From Granulosicoccus sp045110475 (GTDB taxonomy: Bacteria > Pseudomonadota > Gammaproteobacteria > Granulosicoccales > Granulosicoccaceae): a DNA stretch of 64,000 nucleotides. Below the pieces are notes generated by a model. The model saw only the letters and a list, made by a program, of their open reading frames with translations, was not told the DNA's origin and did not search any database. Location of the stretch: contig JBGCGC010000020.1 of NCBI GenBank assembly GCA_045110475.1, positions 43,295 through 107,294 on the forward strand. Direction: 5' to 3'. Shown piece after piece: positions 59,179-64,000 of this stretch. Each line of letters starts with the position of its first letter. Position 1 is the stretch's first letter. Position numbers and translations under genes: made by a program.

Positions 59179-60582
59179 CTACGCGTGATGTCGGTGGCTG
59201 AGCTGCACCTGCACTTCAATGGCCGGACGAGTGGTCAGTCTTGCGACTGGTCGGACCGACTCGGCATTGGTACTGGAAAACCGGTAACGCTGAGCCAGTC
59301 TTGCGATGATCAATGTGGCCTCAGTAGTGGCAAATGATGCACCGATGCAAACACGAGGACCAATGCCAAAAGACAGATGGGTACCCTTGTCTTTTTTGTG
59401 GGACGGCCTTGTATCGTCTTCGCTGGTGGAGAATCTGTCTGGATCAAAGCGATCAGCGTTGTTCCAGAGTACAGCGTTGCGATGTGCCGTCCACGGCGAG
59501 ATCATGATCATGGTACCGCGTTTGACACGTTTGTCAGCGATGGTTGTTGGCCTTAGGGCAACCCTGGGCAGAAAGGTGATTGGCGGATACAGCCTGAGCG
59601 CTTCTCTAAAAACATTGCGCAGATAGGGGAGTTGGCGCAGGTGCTCCATCTGTACCTCACCACCACCGGTCACGCTTTCCACATCGTCGGCGATTCTCTG
59701 GGCGACGGCCACTTGCTGTGACAGAATGAAAAACACCCAGGTAAGTACGCTGGCAGTCGTTTCGTGGCCGGCCAGAAAAAATACACCGATCTGGTCGATG
59801 AGCTCTTCACGAGTGAAGGTGTTGCCGGTGTCTGAATCACGTGCGGTAATGATGGCGGAAACGATGTCATCGCACTGCTTGTCTTGTGGTGAATTGATGC
59901 GCGGGTCCAACATGGTGCCAATGTGTCTGCGTATGCGCTGGCAAGCCTCGACAACCGGGGCTGGCTGAGTGATTTTTGCCCACGGTTTACCAAAGATAAG
60001 TTGCTTGAGGTCAACGCTTGCCACACTACGCTCAAACAACAGAAAATCGTTGAAGACATCACCTGCGATCTCCGAGCTCAAGGGTTGCGAGAAGATGGTC
60101 CTGCAGATGATATCGGCGGTCAGGTGACTCATGGCCTTGTCCAGCGAAAATGTCTTGCCTTCGCGCACATAGTCATCGAGCACATCCTGATAATCATCAA
60201 CCGCCTGGGTCATGGACGCAAACGCAGTGTTAATGCGTAGCTGTGAGAATGCCGGATCGATCATCTGGCGTTGCCGACGCCAGCTTTCGCCGCTGGAGAC
60301 GAACAGGGAATTGCCGACAAGCCCTTCCAGTGCGCCGACCATAAGGTCGTTCTTCGGGAAAATGCCTTCCTTGTCATGCAAAACCTGCCGGCAGATTTCG
60401 GTATCGTTGATCAATAATATTGACCGACGCGAGTAACCAAGCCAGGTCAGTTGTTTGCGGTACGCCTCCTCGGGTACGAGACTCAGAAGATCGCCGTCTC
60501 CCTGTCGTATCACTCTTAGTAACGAACGCAAGGGCGATGAGGGGGTGGGGGCCGGGGGGCGATAGAGTGGTTTCTCGGGCAT
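59179..60582 (-). CDS. Cytochrome P450
   Basis: Heme monooxygenase of 467 residues. The I-helix oxygen motif is FFLAGHETTASVLTW, the ExxR pair is in FREALRLYPP, the PERF-like region is DRFDPDRF, and the heme thiolate Cys412 is in FGIGPRVCIGASFA. It has no membrane anchor and resembles the soluble bacterial P450s of the CYP4/CYP102-like branch, some of which hydroxylate carotenoids (CYP175) or fatty acids. Operon partner is the CrtD-like desaturase, so a carotenoid or long-chain terpenoid substrate is the best guess. No ferredoxin or reductase gene is next to it. Confidence 0.9.
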   Translation of the reverse strand: MPEKPLYRPPAPTPSSPLRSLLRVIRQGDGDLLSLVPEEAYRKQLTWLGYSRRSILLINDTEICRQVLHDKEGIFPKNDLMVGALEGLVGNSLFVSSGESWRRQRQMIDPAFSQLRINTAFASMTQAVDDYQDVLDDYVREGKTFSLDKAMSHLTADIICRTIFSQPLSSEIAGDVFNDFLLFERSVASVDLKQLIFGKPWAKITQPAPVVEACQRIRRHIGTMLDPRINSPQDKQCDDIVSAIITARDSDTGNTFTREELIDQIGVFFLAGHETTASVLTWVFFILSQQVAVAQRIADDVESVTGGGEVQMEHLRQLPYLRNVFREALRLYPPITFLPRVALRPTTIADKRVKRGTMIMISPWTAHRNAVLWNNADRFDPDRFSTSEDDTRPSHKKDKGTHLSFGIGPRVCIGASFATTEATLIIARLAQRYRFSSTNAESVRPVARLTTRPAIEVQVQLSHRHHA

Positions 60583-60649
60583 GGGTTTTCAATTCGGAAG
60601 CCATCTAAGTATACACTTGAAGCTCTGCACCAAAGCTGTTACCAACGAC

Positions 60650-61807
60650 GTGGATGCCAACCGTGAAAGTCGTACCGTTCTATTGACGCTCGGCCGCTTA
60701 CCGGTTGCGCTGGAGCTTGCCCGTGCGCTGTATGCTGGCGGCTGGCGTGTGCTGGTTGCCGATCCCTACGCATGGCCTATGTGCCGCTTGTCGAATACTG
60801 TGTCTCGCAGCTTCAAGGTCACAGCTCCTGCTATCGACCAGCATCGTTACCTGCAGCAGCTACAACAGATCATCAACGATGAACAAGTCTCTCTGGTAAT
60901 TCCCGTATCAGAGGAAACCCTCTACGTGTCTGCCTTGAAACATCGCGTGTCCGATGAGGTTAATGTTTTGTGTATGGATCAAGTGACACTGCTGCAATTG
61001 CACGACAAATATAATTTTCCAGCGTTTGCGCGGAATCTGGAATTACCAGTGCCGGATACGGCTCTGGCCAGTGCCGTGACAGCCAATGATGAGCTACTGT
61101 CCAGACCCTTTGTAGTCAAACCGCGGCTATCATGTTCGGGAGCCGGCGTGTGTTTTGGTTTAGCAGGGCAGGAGCTTGAGCGTTCACAGCGCAATGATCA
61201 GCACATTGTTCAGCAACGTTTACCGGGGGATTTACTGTGTAGTTTTTCTATAGCGGTAGCGGGTCAAACACTAGTGAGCGTTTGTTATCGAAGCCTGCTC
61301 GACGCCGGATCTGTTGCCGTTTGTTTTGAACACTTGCCTGTGCCAGAGGGTATTGCCCGGTTTATTGATACCGTTGTGCGCAAGACCAGCTACACCGGAA
61401 TGATCGCCTTCGATTTCATGCAGAACGAGGCTGGCCAATGGTGTGCGATTGAGTGTAATCCGCGATCAACAAGTGGTTTGCATTTTATCGAGCCTGCAAC
61501 TTTGTTGTCGAGCCTTGTTGATGGGCGAGCGCCAGTGCAGCAACCGGCAAGTGTTTCAGTGCGTCAACAGGAGTTCTGGTCCTGTCTGGCGCAGCTTCAA
61601 GGGGCTCTGTTAAAAGGTAGGATAAATCGCTCCGGCTGGAAAAACCTGTTCCGGAGCAAGGATATTACGTTGCGATATTCGGACATGAAACCGTTTGTAT
61701 TCATGAGCTTTACCATGGCGCCACAATTGTTCAGATCATTAAGGAGCGGTGTGTCCTTGTCTGAAATCCTTATGAGCGATGTGGGTTGGCATGGGCGTAA
61801 GCCATGA
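60650..61807 (+). CDS. ATP-grasp domain ligase-like protein
   Basis: ATP-grasp superfamily protein of about 385 residues. N-terminal Rossmann-like domain TVLLTLGRLPVALELARAL and VLVADPYAWPMCRLS; LVIPVSEETLYV; then the ATP-binding part with PFVVKPRLSCSGAGV, HIVQQRLPGD and the metal-binding IAFDFMQNEAGQWCAIECNPRSTSG (key residues D-F, E-CNPR). It should join a carboxylate to an amine or thiol with ATP. The partners are unknown. GTG 60650 is inferred as start; the ATG at 60581 would overlap the divergent P450 start. Its stop overlaps the following GNAT gene by 4 bases. Confidence 0.78.
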   Translation: MDANRESRTVLLTLGRLPVALELARALYAGGWRVLVADPYAWPMCRLSNTVSRSFKVTAPAIDQHRYLQQLQQIINDEQVSLVIPVSEETLYVSALKHRVSDEVNVLCMDQVTLLQLHDKYNFPAFARNLELPVPDTALASAVTANDELLSRPFVVKPRLSCSGAGVCFGLAGQELERSQRNDQHIVQQRLPGDLLCSFSIAVAGQTLVSVCYRSLLDAGSVAVCFEHLPVPEGIARFIDTVVRKTSYTGMIAFDFMQNEAGQWCAIECNPRSTSGLHFIEPATLLSSLVDGRAPVQQPASVSVRQQEFWSCLAQLQGALLKGRINRSGWKNLFRSKDITLRYSDMKPFVFMSFTMAPQLFRSLRSGVSLSEILMSDVGWHGRKP

Positions 61808-62859
61808 ATAATCGCCGCGCCGATCTATTGCTCGATGAAGGTCGCGTTAATGTTGCGCTGCAGCCGCATCATCAGCTCATTTCTTTGGTGGAAGCCACTG
61901 TCTTTGGAAGCGATGGCCTACGGTATCGACGTTTGAATGTGCAATCTCAACTGGATCGATTTTGCGCGCCGAGCTACTTCCATGCCATGGCGGATAATGA
62001 GCTGGTCGGTGTGTATGTTGTTGACAAGCGCGACTTACTATTCAACGGCAGTCCCGTGCGCGGATACTATCGGGGTGTTCTGGCGGTCGATAAGACGTTT
62101 CAGGGGATGGGTGTCGGTAAGGCACTAACCACCTCGGCGATGCAATGGATGGCGGACAACGCGCAGGGACAGCCCGCTATTTCCTTCGGGTGTATTGATC
62201 AGAGTAACCAGCGCTCTCTTGCCCTGTTGAAAACAACCGGTGCTAATGTCGGTGCGTCCTTATCTATGTACATGATGTACGGGCAATGGCCATCTGTACG
62301 CTGCAAGCTTGATGCGTTGTCGGGAGAGCTGGTCGATGAGGCGCGCGCGCTTGCAAACGACCTCTATGCGGATTGTGCTGTGCGTGATGTCAGTGCGTCC
62401 CGTCTTCCGGGATGGATCTGCCGGGATACATACGGTATCGCCATCTCCGCCAGAGTTGCCACGACGAGTTTTCAGATTACGCGGATGGGTGGCATGGCTG
62501 AGTGGAGCACACGACTTCTGGTCAAGCCATTTGCACCAGCCCGTAAACGTTTTGATCCAGACGATTTTCGCTATGTAAGCTTCAGTGATGTGGTGATAAG
62601 GCCAGGTTGCGAGAAGCTATGGCGGCAGTTTGTCAGTACGGTGCTGGCGAAGTACCAATGCCACTTTGGTGCTGTCTATGTCGATCCAGGCAGTCGCTTG
62701 TTCACGCATTTGCAGAAGGCCCAGATGTTTTCAAGTCTGTTGCACTCATCCAAAGGTAGCATCAATGTTGTCTGGCAACAATTTCATAATGCCAGCGGCG
62801 CTCACATCGAGTTGTCTGGCGAAAAGTCCATTGTTCAGCTTTGGCCAGTAGACGCCTGA
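61804..62859 (+). CDS. GNAT-family acetyltransferase, two-domain
   Basis: A 351-residue protein. The N-terminal half has the GNAT acetyl-CoA motif A (VLAVDKTFQGMGVGKALT) and SFGCIDQSNQRSLALLKTTGA. The C-terminal half of about 170 residues, including YVSFSDVVIRPGCEKLWRQF and a WRQFVSTVLAKYQ helix, may be a second, degenerate GNAT fold but I cannot confirm it. ATG overlaps the ATP-grasp stop (ATGA), so the two proteins are made together and probably modify the same molecule. Confidence 0.75.
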   Translation: MNNRRADLLLDEGRVNVALQPHHQLISLVEATVFGSDGLRYRRLNVQSQLDRFCAPSYFHAMADNELVGVYVVDKRDLLFNGSPVRGYYRGVLAVDKTFQGMGVGKALTTSAMQWMADNAQGQPAISFGCIDQSNQRSLALLKTTGANVGASLSMYMMYGQWPSVRCKLDALSGELVDEARALANDLYADCAVRDVSASRLPGWICRDTYGIAISARVATTSFQITRMGGMAEWSTRLLVKPFAPARKRFDPDDFRYVSFSDVVIRPGCEKLWRQFVSTVLAKYQCHFGAVYVDPGSRLFTHLQKAQMFSSLLHSSKGSINVVWQQFHNASGAHIELSGEKSIVQLWPVDA

Positions 62860-62912
62860 TTCTTTTGTTTGCGTAATGGATGTTGTGTCTGGAGCCTGGT
62901 TTTTAGTCAACG

Positions 62913-63329
62913 CTATCGGTCCTCCAGTTGGCTCTGCACGGCCTGTATGAGTGACTCGGGTCTGTTATGCGTATAGGCGATGGCTTTTTCAAACCCCCAG
63001 ATAGGTTTCGGCCAGTTTGGATCACCTGCATTTCTGGCAACGACGTGGCAGTGCAATGCAGGCACCACATTACCCAGCATGGCGATGTTAACGCTGCGGC
63101 ATCGGGTGTGGTTCTGAACAATGCTGCTTAAACGTTGAATGTCATGAAGGTAGGCCTGGCGTTGATCATCGCCAAGGTGATGAAGCTCATGGCTGTCAGA
63201 ATCTCTGGGCAACACAATTAGCCAGGGCCAGCGGCTATCGTTCATCAGCCGTATGCAGGAATACGCTGTTGTATGAACGGGAAACGTATCAGCAGCAATG
63301 ACTGGGTCGATGTTATGAGCCATACTCAT
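62913..63329 (-). CDS. HIT-family nucleotide-binding protein
   Basis: Histidine-triad protein of 138 residues, of the proteobacterial Ap4A hydrolase-like type. Recognised by CIRLMNDSRWPWLIVLPR, NIAMLGNVVPALHCHVVAR with His93 and His95, and DPNWPKPIWGFEKAI. The third position of the triad is Val-Ala rather than His, as in much of this subfamily. Cytoplasmic; likely hydrolyses or binds a nucleotide phosphoramidate or dinucleoside polyphosphate. ATG 63329 used, with ATG 63323 also possible. It is 17 bases downstream of the DUF3592-like gene. Confidence 0.85.
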   Translation of the reverse strand: MSMAHNIDPVIAADTFPVHTTAYSCIRLMNDSRWPWLIVLPRDSDSHELHHLGDDQRQAYLHDIQRLSSIVQNHTRCRSVNIAMLGNVVPALHCHVVARNAGDPNWPKPIWGFEKAIAYTHNRPESLIQAVQSQLEDR

Positions 63330-63346
63330 GGACTGATACTCGCGGT

Positions 63347-63778
63347 TTATGTTTTTCTGGACTTTTTCAACACCAGCGCAAAACCGATCAGCAGCGTCAG
63401 AAACCCCGGTATCAGATAAAAAGCGGATTCGAACCACAAGCCGGTAAAGGACACCACTCTGACATCATCCAGACGTGTGTGATGAATACGCACCTCAATT
63501 TCTTCACCGATAGCGTTGGGTGCCGGATAACTGGACACATTGGTTTGGGCGGTTCGTCGGGTGCCTTCATCATCGACAAACTCAACGACCGAGAATACGG
63601 CTCGATTGGCGCTACTGCGTCCTAAGGTGGTCTCGGGCGCATGATCCACTACAACAGCTCGTCGCTGGGTAGACTCTTGCATGAACGTATTCTGAGCACT
63701 CAGCAATCGGGACCCGTTGGACAAAGGGAGTAGAGCGGCGAGAATCAGGCCAGCACCGATATAATGTCGACTTTTCAA
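63347..63778 (-). CDS. DUF3592-like membrane protein
   Basis: A 143-residue protein with an N-terminal hydrophobic segment (YIGAGLILAALLPLSNG), an extracytoplasmic beta-rich domain (FSVVEFVDDEGTRRTAQTNV; GEEIEVRIHHTRLDDVRV) and a C-terminal membrane helix (AFYLIPGFLTLLIGFALVL) followed by a basic tail. The layout matches DUF3592 proteins; function is not known. Likely shares a transcript with the HIT gene downstream. Confidence 0.7.
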   Translation of the reverse strand: MKSRHYIGAGLILAALLPLSNGSRLLSAQNTFMQESTQRRAVVVDHAPETTLGRSSANRAVFSVVEFVDDEGTRRTAQTNVSSYPAPNAIGEEIEVRIHHTRLDDVRVVSFTGLWFESAFYLIPGFLTLLIGFALVLKKSRKT

Positions 63779-63863
63779 TTGCGTGCGGCTCTAATGGCGC
63801 GAGGTGTCTGTCTCAAACAGGGCATGAGGCATGCCACTCAAAGCAAGACAGGTCGATATAGGC

Positions 63864-64000
63864 TAGGAGTCTGCGCGACCGGAGGCGGCCCCGTAGAAAG
63901 CGATCGAGCGAGAGTAGTCCAATTTTGAGTCAAATTTTGTGCTCATTTGAGGAGTTTAGCTGGCTAAGTGACGAAAATGAGCGCAAAATTTGGCCAAAAG
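63864..64000. repeat. Dispersed repeat and long AT-rich inverted repeat at window edge
   Basis: TAGGAGTCTGCGCGACCGGA (63864-63883) shares its first 13 bases exactly with 48817-48829, and about 25 of 27 with that element's other strand. It is followed by an inverted repeat: CAAATTTTGTGCTCATTTG (63931-63949) against AAAATGAGCGCAAAATTTG (63974-63992), 17 of 19 pairing around a 24-base loop. The unit probably continues past the window and may be an insertion-sequence terminus or a repeat flank. The 63779-63863 part of the gap shows nothing else. Confidence 0.6.

Noticed and set aside
1..64000. tRNA, rRNA, riboswitch or prophage genes
   Set aside because: I looked on both strands by eye and found no cloverleaf, rRNA segment, known riboswitch core, integrase or phage structural gene.

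Overview
The window is a densely coded bacterial chromosome segment with 54 protein genes that I can support, no rRNA, tRNA or CRISPR array that I could see, and no recognisable transposase. The rhlB-trxA-rho neighbourhood, GlnE, Kdo kinase, WaaA, a TolC-type channel and LpxL-type acyltransferase all point to a Gram-negative gammaproteobacterium. A DMSP demethylase, sucrose-phosphate synthase plus phosphatase (sucrose as compatible solute), Sox and Dsr sulfur proteins, and polyamine catabolism suggest an aerobic marine organism with a large, metabolically flexible genome. I cannot name the genus; something like the Granulosicoccus group would fit, but that is a guess.

Layout. 1-5.5 kb: tail of a PQQ-dependent alcohol oxidation accessory operon (periplasmic binding protein, YVTN propeller, small exported protein), then an alpha/beta hydrolase and a SoxCD-type molybdoenzyme/cytochrome pair, chained by start/stop overlaps. 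5.6-11.1 kb: glutathione-dependent formaldehyde dehydrogenase, LpxL-type acyltransferase, LhgO-like oxidase, an EamA transporter and an orphan ABC ATPase. 11.2-24.5 kb: housekeeping block (glnE, zinc-finger protein, kdkA, waaA, tolC-like, pcm-like, csp, rhlB, trxA, rho, purD). 24.6-30.7 kb: BenE transporter, HpcH/CitE-type lyase, Bcr/CflA exporter, class III aminotransferase, SDR, LysM protein. 30.9-35.7 kb: putrescine catabolism operon (two PuuB-like oxidases, PuuA, a glutamine amidotransferase). 35.9-40.4 kb: sucrose synthesis and a HisD-family dehydrogenase. 40.6-47.4 kb: sulfur-redox and siroheme block (CbiX, DsrC, DsrM, DsrK, oligopeptidase B; opposite strand CysG and a Rieske ferredoxin). 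47.7-50.8 kb: TrpD2-like protein and pseudouridine degradation (PsuG, PsuK). 51.0-54.8 kb: DMSP demethylase and a FadN-type beta-oxidation enzyme. 54.9-57.5 kb: poorly characterised genes. 57.6-63.8 kb: CrtD-like carotenoid desaturase and cytochrome P450, divergent ATP-grasp and GNAT pair, HIT protein, DUF3592-like protein.

Connections. DmdA demethylates DMSP; downstream methanethiol breakdown yields formaldehyde and sulfide, which FrmA and sulfur-oxidising proteins could handle. DsrC, DsrM and DsrK form a thiol/disulfide electron-transfer module that here stands without dsrAB; CbiX and CysG, both siroheme-pathway enzymes, lie beside it. The CysG-Rieske pair is bracketed by inverted copies of a CTAGTGGG-ended element, one of which is a 163-bp near-perfectly symmetric palindrome. 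A second repeat family (core TAGGAGTCTGCGC) occurs at 48.8 kb and at the right edge, where it runs into a long AT-rich inverted repeat.
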